A stretch of DNA of 64,000 nucleotides, taken from assembly GCA_044507775.1 (NCBI GenBank), contig JBIQIY010000013.1, forward strand, positions 1 to 64,000. The letters run 5' to 3'. The notes below the pieces were generated by a model that worked only from the letters and a program-made list of their open reading frames with translations, was not told the DNA's origin and did not search any database. Made by a program: the position numbers and the translations under genes. This document shows, piece by piece, positions 16,852 to 25,623 of this stretch. Positions within the stretch are counted from its first letter, which is position 1. Each line of letters opens with the position of its first letter. The stretch is from Chryseosolibacter sp044507775 (GTDB taxonomy: Bacteria; Bacteroidota; Bacteroidia; Cytophagales; Cyclobacteriaceae).

Positions 16852-17886
16852 TTGCCAGCGAAGAATTTTTCATATCGGAAACTAACGTTCTTTTTCCTGT
16901 TGTGGTGTACGTGTTGGGTTATACTCCAGACCATCGCGCTCGAATATACGTTTGGCTTCGACTGGCATACGAGCTTCGCGGATGCTGCGGTCACAAACCT
17001 GGTGATTGCCTTTGCAGGATACGACATGATCCTGGTGGCCAAGTACTACCGCCCCGGGCAGACGGTGCGCGTTCTCATGAGTATCGGACTCGCAGTCATC
17101 TGCGTGTTTGCGATCCATCATATCACACTTCTGCTGGTCGAGGAAACGGAAGAGTACCTCGCCTTCCTCGACAAGTCGCTTTTCATTCGGGCGTTGTATG
17201 TTTGGTTGATGATAGCCCTGGTGAGTGCGCTGACCGGTCTGTGGTTTTCCATGCTTGAACATCAGGAAACGGATAACCGCACACTCGCCGCAGAGAAAAT
17301 GGCACGGGAAGCTGAACTATCCAGACTTCGGCAGCAATTGCAACCGCATTTTCTCTTTAACAGCCTGAATTCGATCAGCGCACTGGCGGGATCGAAACCG
17401 GAAGAAGCGCGGCGCATGATACATCAACTGTCCGATTTCTTCCGGGGAACTTTGAAAAAGGATGACCAGCAGCTGATTCCCTTGTCCGAGGAACTGGAAC
17501 ATCTCAGGCTTTATCTCGAGATCGAGAAGGTGCGCTTTGGTCACCGGCTTCAAACGTCTATTGATTGTGAGGACCGAGCCTTGACGTTGAAGCTTCCCTC
17601 CCTCCTCCTTCAACCCGTTGTTGAAAACGCCATCAAGTTCGGGTTGTACGACACCCTGGGAGAGACCGCCATCACCATTCAGGCGAGCGGGGAACCTGGT
17701 TATCTTCGAATTACGGTGAAGAATCCGTTCGATCCGACCTCCGCGCCGCCGCGGCGGGGTACAGGCTTCGGACTTAACTCCATCGAAAGAAGGTTGTACC
17801 TCCTCTATGCGCGCAACGACCTCCTCACTACTTCGCAAAATGAAAATACTTTTACCACATCGATAAAAATTCCACAGACCGCATGA
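16852..17886 (+). CDS. LytS-type sensor histidine kinase
   Basis: A 344-residue membrane kinase. Four hydrophobic helices occupy residues ~12-132. A short helix leads to the His_kinase domain with the H-box QLQPHFLFNSLNS (H166) typical of kinases that partner LytTR regulators. The HATPase domain shows LLQPVVENAIKFG (N-box) and GTGFGLNSIERRL (G-box). The assigned start is TTG at 16852; no upstream ATG is in frame, and the next ATG would remove two helices. The stop overlaps the regulator start by four bases (ATGA). Confidence 0.9.
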   Translation: MPAKNFSYRKLTFFFLLWCTCWVILQTIALEYTFGFDWHTSFADAAVTNLVIAFAGYDMILVAKYYRPGQTVRVLMSIGLAVICVFAIHHITLLLVEETEEYLAFLDKSLFIRALYVWLMIALVSALTGLWFSMLEHQETDNRTLAAEKMAREAELSRLRQQLQPHFLFNSLNSISALAGSKPEEARRMIHQLSDFFRGTLKKDDQQLIPLSEELEHLRLYLEIEKVRFGHRLQTSIDCEDRALTLKLPSLLLQPVVENAIKFGLYDTLGETAITIQASGEPGYLRITVKNPFDPTSAPPRRGTGFGLNSIERRLYLLYARNDLLTTSQNENTFTTSIKIPQTA

Positions 17887-18611
17887 TCAAAACTGTTGTT
17901 ATAGACGATGAACCCCTGGCGAGAAGTATTATATTGGAATACGCGCGATCGTATCCCGAGATCGAAATTGTACAGGAATGCAATGACGGCTTTGAAGGAG
18001 TAAAGGCGATTGGTCAGCACAAGCCCGCACTGATCTTCCTCGATATTCAAATGCCCAAGATCAACGGCTTCGAGATGCTCGAGCTTATTGAGGAACCTCC
18101 GTCGGTTATTTTCACGACGGCTTTTGATGAGTATGCCATCAAGGCTTTCGAAGCCCACGCCGTTGATTACCTGCTGAAACCTTTTAGCAAAGACCGGTTT
18201 GACAAGGCGATGCAGAAATGGTTTTCACAACGCCCGGATGGAAAGACCTCCGTCATCCCGGGTGATATCCGGCAACCTGAAGAACGCAACCGTATCGTCG
18301 TGAAGGAGGGCGCAAACATCCGGATCGTTCCGGTGAGCGATATCCAGTATATCGAGGCATACGACGACTATGTGAAGATATTCACCGCGAAGGAAATGTT
18401 CCTGAAAAAGAAGACCATGAGCTTCTACGAGAACATGCTGGACGTTTCCCAGTTTGTCAGAGTGCATCGTTCATATATCGTGCAGCTGTCGCAGATCACA
18501 CGCATTGAACCACTGGAAAAGGATACGCACGTTGCGCGTTTGAAGAGCGGAGCTATGATACCGTTGAGTAAGACCGGCTATCCGAAACTGAAATCCGTTC
18601 TGGGGCTTTGA
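17883..18611 (+). CDS. LytTR-family response regulator
   Basis: 242 residues with an N-terminal receiver domain (acidic pair D8/D9, phospho-acceptor D54 in IFLDIQMPK) and a C-terminal LytTR DNA-binding domain (from about residue 135: VVKEGANIRIVPVSDIQYIE, and FVRVHRSYIV). The four-base overlap with the upstream kinase gene marks them as a cognate pair. The targets are unknown; the LiaF-like gene upstream and the MFS gene 70 bases downstream are candidates. Confidence 0.94.
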   Translation: MIKTVVIDDEPLARSIILEYARSYPEIEIVQECNDGFEGVKAIGQHKPALIFLDIQMPKINGFEMLELIEEPPSVIFTTAFDEYAIKAFEAHAVDYLLKPFSKDRFDKAMQKWFSQRPDGKTSVIPGDIRQPEERNRIVVKEGANIRIVPVSDIQYIEAYDDYVKIFTAKEMFLKKKTMSFYENMLDVSQFVRVHRSYIVQLSQITRIEPLEKDTHVARLKSGAMIPLSKTGYPKLKSVLGL

Positions 18612-18660
18612 GTGCCGGGAATCGTCCGAACGGGATGTTTCGTTTTTCCACTAGTTCCGC

Positions 18661-18668
18661 TACCTTCG
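18661..18668 (+). promoter_or_regulatory. Possible -7 box for the Tet-like MFS gene
   Basis: TACCTTCG differs from TAnnTTTG at one base and lies 13 bases before the start codon at 18682. Confidence 0.35.
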
Positions 18669-18681
18669 CGAAATTTTTTTT

Positions 18682-19911
18682 ATGTCCGCAAAAAAACCTG
18701 CCCTCGGATTCATATTTGTCACCCTGCTTATTGACATCACAGGCTGGGGTATCATCATCCCAGTCGTGCCGGGCCTCATTATGGAGGTCTCCGGAGGAAC
18801 AATCAGCGATGCCTCCAGCCACGGGGGATGGCTGATCGCGGCTTATGCCATCATGCAATTCATCTGCGCCCCGATCATGGGTGCGCTGAGCGACCGCTTT
18901 GGACGAAGGCCGGTCTTGCTCGCTTCGCTCTTCGGATTCGGCCTGGACTATATCTTTACAGCTTTTGCTCCCACCCTCGCCTGGCTGTTTGCGGGGAGGA
19001 TCATCGCGGGGATAATGGGCGCGAGCTTCACAACGGCGGGTGCCTATATCGCAGACATCAGTCCGCCGGAAAAACGCGCACAAAATTTCGGAATTATCGG
19101 CGTCGCCTTTGGCCTCGGCTTTATCATTGGCCCCGTCATCGGCGGATTGCTGGGCGGCCTCGGATTGCGAATACCTTTCCTCGTCACAGCAGGACTCACG
19201 CTGATAAACTGGCTTTATGGTTACTTCATCCTTCCTGAATCGTTGAAACCGGAAAACCGAAGGGCCTTCGACTGGAAGCGAGCCAATCCCATCGGCACCC
19301 TCAAGAGCCTGTTCCGCTATCCCGTAATCGCCGGACTGTTTGTATCGCTGGCATGCCTTTACATCGCTGCACATGCGATCCAGAGCAACTGGTCGTATTA
19401 CACCATAGAAAAATTTGGTTGGGATGAAACCGCCATCGGCCTGTCACTCGGTGTGGTGGGCCTGATGTACGCCGTTGTTCAGGGATGGCTGATACGCATA
19501 CTCATCCCGAAACTCGGACAACAGCGCAGTGTCTACATAGGCCTCGCGTTATACGCGGCGGGTTTCCTTTTGTACGCGCTGGCAACGGAAGGATGGATGA
19601 TGTACGCATTCACGATTATTTATTGCCTGGGTGCTATCGCTGGCCCGGCGTTACAGGGAATAATGTCGAACGCCATTCCTCCTACGGAACAAGGCGAGTT
19701 GCAGGGCGGATTCACCAGCCTCATGAGCATAACCTCTATCATTGGTCCGTTGCTGATGAACAGCGTCCTGTTTGCTTACTTTACAAAGCCGGATGCGCCG
19801 GTGTACCTACCAGGGGCACCGATGCTGCTGGGCGCGCTGCTTACAATCATCAGCGCAGTGTTGGCGAGGAAAAGCCTGAAAAAAAATCTTTCGCTTGTCA
19901 GCGCTGATTAA
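18682..19911 (+). CDS. MFS transporter, TCR/Tet-like
   Basis: A 409-residue, 12-helix major facilitator. Motif A between helices 2 and 3 reads GALSDRFGRRPVLLASL, and the helix 5 motif C region reads GVAFGLGFIIGPVIGG, as in drug/proton antiporters of the TetA type. Substrate unknown; family membership alone does not prove resistance. It follows the LytTR regulator and overlaps convergently by 14 bases with the YigZ gene. Confidence 0.9.
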   Translation: MSAKKPALGFIFVTLLIDITGWGIIIPVVPGLIMEVSGGTISDASSHGGWLIAAYAIMQFICAPIMGALSDRFGRRPVLLASLFGFGLDYIFTAFAPTLAWLFAGRIIAGIMGASFTTAGAYIADISPPEKRAQNFGIIGVAFGLGFIIGPVIGGLLGGLGLRIPFLVTAGLTLINWLYGYFILPESLKPENRRAFDWKRANPIGTLKSLFRYPVIAGLFVSLACLYIAAHAIQSNWSYYTIEKFGWDETAIGLSLGVVGLMYAVVQGWLIRILIPKLGQQRSVYIGLALYAAGFLLYALATEGWMMYAFTIIYCLGAIAGPALQGIMSNAIPPTEQGELQGGFTSLMSITSIIGPLLMNSVLFAYFTKPDAPVYLPGAPMLLGALLTIISAVLARKSLKKNLSLVSAD

Positions 19912-20545
19912 GGTCGGGGGAATTCTGGACGGACGTGTGCCGCAACCTGACGCCCGTGGCCTGCATGAGATTCAGCTTCTCATATAGTCGCGCTTCGTCG
20001 CGCAGTCTGAAGTTTGCGATCAGTGCACATTCGCTTTCAAATGACTGCGATTTTATCTCGAGGGCATACTCCTTAACAAGTCTCATCACGTCCGTTGTGG
20101 CGGAGTAGTCATATTGAATATGGATCTCTTTGAGCACTTCCCGCTCGATGATACCGGCGTTGTCAAGAGCTTCCGCCGCCGCCATTTTATAGGCAGTGAC
20201 GAGACCCCCTACTCCGAGTTTTATTCCGCCGAAATACCGCACTACTACGACCAGCACATTGGTCAGATCGCGCGACCTGATCTGCCCTAAAATCGGATCA
20301 CCCGCGGAGTGATTGGGCTCACCGTCGTCGAAAGCACGAAATAACTTCTTGTCCGCGCCCAGCACCCAGGCGTAGCAATGGTGGCGTGCATCAAAATACT
20401 TCTTTTTGAGCAGGGTAAGGTGGTTGTGAATGTCCGTTTCCGTCACCACAGGGAACGCAAAAGCATGAAAACGGCTTCCCTTCTCCCGGTACGTCCCCTC
20501 GGAAGCACCCGTAATGGTGCGATATGAAAAGTAGTCCTCGTGCAA
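19898..20545 (-). CDS. YigZ/IMPACT family protein
   Basis: A 215-residue protein counted from the TTG at 20545; the open frame extends to 20611 without an ATG, so the start is uncertain. The IMPACT domain is clear: KGSRFHAFAFPV, KKKYFDARHHCYAWVLG, DDGEPNHSAGDPILGQI and VVVVRYFGGIKLGVGGLV. A C-terminal DUF1949-like ferredoxin fold follows. The function of YigZ in bacteria is not settled (RNA- or ribosome-associated roles have been proposed). The 3' end overlaps the MFS gene. Confidence 0.9.
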   Translation of the reverse strand: MHEDYFSYRTITGASEGTYREKGSRFHAFAFPVVTETDIHNHLTLLKKKYFDARHHCYAWVLGADKKLFRAFDDGEPNHSAGDPILGQIRSRDLTNVLVVVVRYFGGIKLGVGGLVTAYKMAAAEALDNAGIIEREVLKEIHIQYDYSATTDVMRLVKEYALEIKSQSFESECALIANFRLRDEARLYEKLNLMQATGVRLRHTSVQNSPDLNQR

Positions 20546-20633
20546 CGTTTCAGACAAATTATACGTCTCAAAGAAAACAATACAGGAACCGATGTGCAAC
20601 CCTTTCCCCAAAGACCCAGTCTTTAAGCTCTAA

Positions 20634-20682
20634 GCTTTGTGCTTTATGCTTTATGCTTTATGCTTTACGCTTTATGCTTTAA
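20634..20682. repeat. Seven tandem copies of GCTTTAT
   Basis: Units: GCTTTGT, GCTTTAT x3, GCTTTAC, GCTTTAT, GCTTTAA, without interruption. It sits between YigZ and the head-GIN gene. The upstream extension of that open frame merely translates the repeat, so it was excluded. Confidence 0.95.
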
Positions 20683-20693
20683 ACCCATCATCT

Positions 20694-21509
20694 ATGAAAA
20701 AATACGTTTATCTCATCATCCTGACTTTTGCGCTCACCCCTTACTTCACCATCGCCCAAAAACGGGAAGTCCGCAATGTCGATACTTTTACGAAAATAAA
20801 CTTTGGATTCCCTGGCAAGCTTTATCTGAAGCAGGGCAGCCCGCAGAAAGTGGAACTTGAAGGAGATCAGGACGTGCTAGATGAAGTTGAAACGCGGGTT
20901 GAAAACGGCCGGTTGAAAATCGGTAAAGAAGGTAAATGGTTTGATTGGAATTTCGGCAACAAAAAGATTACCGTGTATATCACCGTACCGGATATCGAGG
21001 GTGTCAGTGTCAGCGGATCGGGCAATGTTATCGGCCAAACCACCATCCGGACGAATGACATCGATCTCAACGTCAGTGGCAGCGGTTCTCTAAGTCTCAA
21101 CGTTGAAGCGCGCGGCGACGTCGAAGCGGATGTTTCAGGAGCGGGAGACATGGAGCTCAAAGGGCATTTCGCAGACTTCGAAAGCGACATCAGCGGTTCG
21201 GGCAAAGTTATCCTTGCAGCCACCATCGACAACACCGCCGACTTCGGCATCTCCGGTTCCGGAAAGATTGAAGCATCGGGTAAGGCGAATCTCGTGAAGG
21301 CAAATATCAGCGGGTCGGGGAAAGTTCTCGCAGCCGATCTGACCACCAATCGCTGCGATGTAAGGATCTCGGGTTCAGGCGATGTTGAGATCAATGTCAC
21401 CGACGAACTGGACGCGAATATTTCCGGAAGCGGAAGCGTATCCTATCGCGGCAATCCCCGGAAGGTCAACAGCCACGCCTCCGGCAGTGGTACAGTCAGA
21501 AAGATCTAG
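20694..21509 (+). CDS. Head-GIN domain (DUF2807) exported protein
   Basis: A 271-residue secreted protein. Signal peptide: residues 1-19 (KKYVYLIILTFALTPYFTIA). The rest is a right-handed beta-solenoid built from about nine imperfect repeats with the core SGSG (SVSGSGNV, NVSGSGSL, DVSGAGDM, DISGSGKV, GISGSGKI, NISGSGKV, RISGSGDV, NISGSGSV, HASGSGTV), the hallmark of the head-GIN family. Start at ATG 20694. Probably periplasmic or surface exposed. The function of the family is not established. The stop overlaps the following convergent MFS gene by 4 bases. Confidence 0.9.
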   Translation: MKKYVYLIILTFALTPYFTIAQKREVRNVDTFTKINFGFPGKLYLKQGSPQKVELEGDQDVLDEVETRVENGRLKIGKEGKWFDWNFGNKKITVYITVPDIEGVSVSGSGNVIGQTTIRTNDIDLNVSGSGSLSLNVEARGDVEADVSGAGDMELKGHFADFESDISGSGKVILAATIDNTADFGISGSGKIEASGKANLVKANISGSGKVLAADLTTNRCDVRISGSGDVEINVTDELDANISGSGSVSYRGNPRKVNSHASGSGTVRKI

Positions 21510-22687
21510 GCCGTCTGACGCCGCGGCGCTCGCCGGAATACCAGGAAAACAAAAGCAATTCCCGCGAGCAGGGCGCATAACAGAAAGGTCTTGTCAAAGT
21601 GGTCGGTATCATTTCCGTAGACTATTCCGGAAAAAAACGCTCCCGTTCCGATTCCGAATTCCATAAGAATGTACAGCGAGGAGACGCCCCTTCCCTTGCG
21701 GTCAAACGGACTCAGGTCCGTGGCCCACGCGAGGAGTGTGGGCGACGTGACTCCCTGTGCGACTCCGTAAACTGCGATGCCGGTGATGAGCTGCAGAGCG
21801 GTGGTCGAAGTTGCAATTGTGATCATGGCTGCGACCATCAGAAGCGTTGAAATGCGCAACACCGCTTGTCGCCCGTAGCGATCGGAAGCCTTTCCGCCAA
21901 GAAGGCGAACCAGGAGCGAAGCAACGGTCAGGCAGGTGAACAGCAGTCCCTTGTTTCTGATTCCCACATACTCTCCAAAGTCGGGGATAACTGTAAACAA
22001 TGCGCCGTAGGAGTAGGCGCACAAAGCCATGACGAGGCACGGTACCCATACACGTGGCTCGAAAAGATCACCGCGTTTCATCTTCAGATGGGTGACTGAA
22101 AACTTGTGTTTAACAGACAGCGTCTCTTTCATGCCCGAGATGATGGCAACGGAAATCAGTCCGAAGGCGGATGAGCAATAAAACATGACGTCCAGCCCCG
22201 CGCGGTTGGCGAGCATGCCACCTATGGCCGGACCCGCCGCCATGCCAACCGCCCCGGCGGTGCCCAGCAATCCCATTGCCTCGCCCCGCCTCTCGACGGG
22301 AATTATGTCCGAGATGTATGCAGTTTGACCTGTCGGTGTGAACCCCGTTGAAAAACCATGAATAAGGCGGAGAAGCAGGAAGCCCGCAACGGAGGTAAGC
22401 ACCGGATAAATGAAACTGCAGATGAGGCAAACGATGGACCCCGACATCATCACAGGAACACGGCCGATCGTGTCGGACAACTTGCCGCTGAACGGTCGGC
22501 TGAGCATCGCGGTTACAGCAAACAACGAGATGATCAGCCCTTTGTATTCCTCGCCGCCGAGGTCCGTGAGGTATCCTGGCAGCTCGGGGATGATCATATT
22601 AAAACTCGCAAAAAAGAGCAGGGAGCTGAGACAAACGAGCCAGAACTGCTTGGTGTAAACGGCAGACGACGCGCGTGCGGGGATCAA
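21506..22687 (-). CDS. MFS transporter
   Basis: 393 residues with 12 hydrophobic helices. Motif A (SRPFSGKLSDTIGRVPVMMSG) and a second-half copy (LLGGKASDRYGRQAVLRIS) are visible, plus HGFSTGFTPTGQTAYISDI in helix 4. Typical of drug or sugar efflux facilitators. The start is TTG 22687, overlapping the prfB stop by four bases (TTGA), which suggests coupling to prfB. No ATG occurs before the first helix. Substrate unknown. Confidence 0.88.
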   Translation of the reverse strand: MIPARASSAVYTKQFWLVCLSSLLFFASFNMIIPELPGYLTDLGGEEYKGLIISLFAVTAMLSRPFSGKLSDTIGRVPVMMSGSIVCLICSFIYPVLTSVAGFLLLRLIHGFSTGFTPTGQTAYISDIIPVERRGEAMGLLGTAGAVGMAAGPAIGGMLANRAGLDVMFYCSSAFGLISVAIISGMKETLSVKHKFSVTHLKMKRGDLFEPRVWVPCLVMALCAYSYGALFTVIPDFGEYVGIRNKGLLFTCLTVASLLVRLLGGKASDRYGRQAVLRISTLLMVAAMITIATSTTALQLITGIAVYGVAQGVTSPTLLAWATDLSPFDRKGRGVSSLYILMEFGIGTGAFFSGIVYGNDTDHFDKTFLLCALLAGIAFVFLVFRRAPRRQTA

Positions 22688-23785
22688 TTTGGTTTCGCCT
22701 GTGCCTCCTGCGCACCCAATAGAAAGGCCTTGATAAAATCATCGAGATCACCGTCGAGCACGGTATTGGCATCTGTCCGCTCCACACCGGTTCGCGCGTC
22801 CTTCACGAGCTTATACGGATGAAGCACATAGTTGCGAATCTGGGATCCGAAATCGATTCTCATCTTGCCGGCCTCTACTTTGTCGCGCGCGGCATTGCGT
22901 TTCTCCATCTCAAGTTGATAGAGCCGCGACTTCAGCATCTGCATGGCCTTCTCGCGGTTGGCATGCTGTGATCGCTCTACCTGGCAGACGATCACGATGC
23001 CGGTGGGTTTGTGCGTCAGCTGAACTTTCGTCTCGACCTTGTTAACGTTCTGGCCACCGGCGCCGCCAGACCGCGACGTCTGGATCTCGATGTCTGCCGG
23101 ACTGATCTCGATGTTGATCGTGTCATCAATAACAGGGTAGACAAATATGGAGGCAAAGGAAGTGTGACGGCGACCATTAGAATCGAAGGGTGAAATCCGA
23201 ACCAGGCGATGAACGCCAATCTCCGACTTCAACTTTCCGTAGGCGAATGGACCGTCGATCTCGAGCGTCGCCGACTTGACCCCGGCGACCTCACCAGCCT
23301 GATAATCCACCTGTGTTACTTTGTAGCCGTTCTTCTCGCCCCACATGATGTACATGCGGTTAAGCATATCAGCCCAATCCTGACTTTCCGTTCCGCCGGC
23401 GCCGGGATTGATTTCGACCATGGCGCTGAGTTGATCTTCTTCTCCGCTCAGCATTTTCTTAAACTCCAGCTCTTCGACGGCTTTGGCGGTCTTCTCGTAT
23501 TCACGATCGACCTCCTCTTCGTCTACTTCTCCGGCTTCGTGAAACTCGTTGAGCACTTCGAGGTCTTCGACAAGCTTGTTGACCTTTTCGAAGGCATCAG
23601 TCCAGATTTTTCTCGACCGAATATTTTTCAGGATCACCTCCGCCTGCTTGGGATTGTTCCAGAAGTCCGCCTGCTGGGTAATCAGTTCTTCGTCCTTTAT
23701 TTCAACCGTCTTGCGATCGTAGTCAAAGATACCTCCTCAAGGCGCTCACACGGGCCTTCAAGTCTTTCAACTTGTCTATTGTCAT
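22684..23785 (-). CDS. prfB: Peptide chain release factor 2 (programmed +1 frameshift)
   Basis: Release factor for UAA/UGA. The gene is in two frames: an ATG at 23785 starts 20 codons (MTIDKLKDLKARVSALRRYL) ended by UGA at 23725-23723. Skipping T23725 continues in the +1 frame (DYDRKTVEIKDEELI...) to 22684, for a total of 366 residues, the normal RF2 length. The SPF tripeptide anticodon is at residues 198-200 and GGQ at 243-245. The correct feature is join of 23785-23726 and 23724-22684. The frameshift is the known autoregulatory device: low RF2 raises read-through. Its stop overlaps the MFS start. Confidence 0.97.
23722..23737 (-). promoter_or_regulatory. prfB programmed +1 frameshift site
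   Basis: On the minus strand: AGG AGG TAT CTT TGA C. The internal Shine-Dalgarno-like AGGAGG, the three-base spacer TAT, the slippery CTT and the in-frame UGA followed by C are identical in arrangement to the canonical bacterial RF2 site. The anti-SD-dependent stimulator is notable in a phylum whose start sites rarely use SD pairing. Confidence 0.96.
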
Positions 23786-23804
23786 GGTTTCCGAATTTAG
23801 TTGG

Positions 23805-23812
23805 CAAATATA
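23805..23812 (-). promoter_or_regulatory. -7 promoter box for prfB
   Basis: Read on the minus strand it is TATATTTG, a perfect TAnnTTTG, 20 bases before the prfB start. Confidence 0.55.
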
Positions 23813-23815
23813 GGA

Positions 23816-24346
23816 TTAATTTATCTGCTCCCGGGTATCGGGGCGGAAGAAGGCTGATCCTTTATCCACTGTCATCAAGCGAGTGCGGAAGCGGATCTTC
23901 TGGAATTTTTTCCTGATTAGCATCATGGGTAGCCCCGCCGCAACTGACGCCGCGCTCAGTGCAGTCACTCCGTCATCAAGACTCAGTGGCTGGTTCTGAA
24001 TCACTCCGGTATTCAGCTGGTCTATGACGAACAAGGCTCCCCCGAAGATCACTAGCGCTGTCCCTACTGTATTGTAGAATTTATGCTGGCGAAAGTAGAC
24101 GCGGTCTATCCTGTGAAACGCAACCGTATCCCGATGCGTAACCACCGCCGTATCGGAGAGGTTATTGACGTACGTGGTGCGAATTGTATTGCTTCCCTTC
24201 AACCTGTATATGAACTCATCTCCGGGATACAATCTCAGCAACACATTTTCCTTCTTGAGCAGGACCAGTTGCTTCTGGCAGAACCCCGTCCCGGCGCAAA
24301 ACATCAGCAGTAAAACGAGTATTCGCTTGAATATCTTCAATGGCAT
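23816..24346 (-). CDS. Hypothetical exported protein
   Basis: 176 residues from ATG 24346 (MPLKIFKRILVLLLMFCAGT); a longer frame adds 72 residues without merit. The signal peptide is followed by a 100-residue beta-rich part (LLRLYPGDEFIYRLKG, VVTHRDTVAFHRIDRVYF) and one hydrophobic segment around residue 105-125 (VGTALVIFGGALFVIDQL). I do not recognise the family; similar proteins occur scattered in Cytophagales. It is followed downstream by prfB in the same direction. Confidence 0.65.
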   Translation of the reverse strand: MPLKIFKRILVLLLMFCAGTGFCQKQLVLLKKENVLLRLYPGDEFIYRLKGSNTIRTTYVNNLSDTAVVTHRDTVAFHRIDRVYFRQHKFYNTVGTALVIFGGALFVIDQLNTGVIQNQPLSLDDGVTALSAASVAAGLPMMLIRKKFQKIRFRTRLMTVDKGSAFFRPDTREQIN

Positions 24347-24428
24347 CGGATTGTCGTGCGCATTAAAAGTAAAAAAATTGGCGAACAGTGTTGTCCGCCA
24401 ATCCAACATATAACCATAAACTACGAGA

Positions 24429-25493
24429 CTACATCCTGACAACCCAACCGAATGGGTCGGGTAGTGTTCCGTGCTTGATGCCCTCGAGCGCATCGTAAAC
24501 CCGTGCTGAAAATTGTTCCGGTCCTGCTGCCGGCAGCCTGTAATCCTTGCCCTTGTATCCAATCAAATCAATGCGGGCAATGGTTGCGGCCGTGCCGACG
24601 CCAAAGGCTTCCTGCAGGGTTCCTGCTTCAAGCGCTTCAACTATCTCCGCTACGGAGACCTTCCGTTCCTCCGTGCGCACGCCCCACTCCCGGGCGAGAC
24701 GCAATACGCTGTCCCGCGTTATCCCTGAGAGGATGGAATCGCTTAGGGCGGGGGTTATCACGACGTCATTAATAACGAACATCACGTTCATCGTTCCCGA
24801 TTCCTCTATATACTCGTGCGTTTTACCGTCTGTCCAGATGAGCTGGTGGTAGCCCTTCTCTTGCGCCAGCTTCGCCGGATAAAGTGCGCCGCCGTAATTG
24901 CCTCCTGCCTTCGCATACCCCGTACCACCCTGAGGGGCCCGGGTATAGTGCGTTTCAATATCAACTTTCACCGGATCCGAGTAGTAAGCACCTACCGGAC
25001 TGAGAATGACCATAAAAGTGAATGAAAGCGACGGCCTGATACCTATGTACTCATCCGCAGAAAACAGGAAAGGCCGAATATAAAGCGATGCACCTTTGGC
25101 GGTTGGAATCCAGCCACGGTCGACATTGACCAACTCGCTTATGCTGTCCATGAAGAGGTCATCCGGAATAACCGGCATGCACATGCGCGCGGCTGAAAAA
25201 TTCATACGTCTCAGGTTGTCGAAGGGCCGAAACACAAGCGCTTCACCGCCCGGACCCCGATGCGCTTTCAATCCCTCAAAGATCGATTGACCGTAATGGA
25301 TGGCCGGCGTAGCAGGGCTTACCTCTATCTTGCCGAATGGAACAATCCGGAAGTTTTTCCATTCCCCGTTCGAAAAATCGGCGATGAACATGTGGTCGGA
25401 GTACACCATGCCAAAAGGCAAATCGCTAAAATCCACCTCCGAAAGCCGCGATTTTTTTACCTTTTGCAATTCGATTTTCAATGAATCCACCAT
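24429..25493 (-). CDS. ilvE: Branched-chain-amino-acid aminotransferase
   Basis: A PLP fold-type IV aminotransferase of 354 residues that makes or degrades valine, leucine and isoleucine using glutamate. It is of the eukaryote-like/type II BCAT group. The PLP-lysine context is YAKAGGNYGGALYPA, the signature HEYIEESGTMNVMFV and the C-terminal EAFGVGTAATI complete the motif set. Length is typical of this group. It is preceded by a TATCTTTG promoter box and has no ilv neighbours. Confidence 0.95.
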   Translation of the reverse strand: MVDSLKIELQKVKKSRLSEVDFSDLPFGMVYSDHMFIADFSNGEWKNFRIVPFGKIEVSPATPAIHYGQSIFEGLKAHRGPGGEALVFRPFDNLRRMNFSAARMCMPVIPDDLFMDSISELVNVDRGWIPTAKGASLYIRPFLFSADEYIGIRPSLSFTFMVILSPVGAYYSDPVKVDIETHYTRAPQGGTGYAKAGGNYGGALYPAKLAQEKGYHQLIWTDGKTHEYIEESGTMNVMFVINDVVITPALSDSILSGITRDSVLRLAREWGVRTEERKVSVAEIVEALEAGTLQEAFGVGTAATIARIDLIGYKGKDYRLPAAGPEQFSARVYDALEGIKHGTLPDPFGWVVRM

Positions 25494-25514
25494 ACCTTAT
25501 CCCTTTTTCTGGCC

Positions 25515-25522
25515 CAAAGATA
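25515..25522 (-). promoter_or_regulatory. -7 promoter box for ilvE
   Basis: Minus-strand TATCTTTG, perfect TAnnTTTG, 22 bases before the ilvE start. Confidence 0.55.
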
Positions 25523-25623
25523 CCATTTCTTACTCGATTACCCTAACGATCGGTAGGTTCGAATTGTTATCGAAAGATCGCCGTTTGGTGGTGGGCGGGG
25601 TACAACAGGGCTCAATGGTTATT

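Noticed and set aside
18682..19911. Naming the TCR/Tet-like MFS as a tetracycline resistance gene
   Set aside because: The motifs place it in the drug-exporter branch only; specificity cannot be inferred.
20637..20693. N-terminal extension of the head-GIN protein
   Set aside because: It is translation of the GCTTTAT repeat; the signal peptide starts at ATG 20694.
23638..23785. Apparent premature stop in prfB (pseudogene)
   Set aside because: The in-frame TGA sits in a perfect RF2 programmed frameshift site and the downstream frame continues to a normal 366-residue protein.
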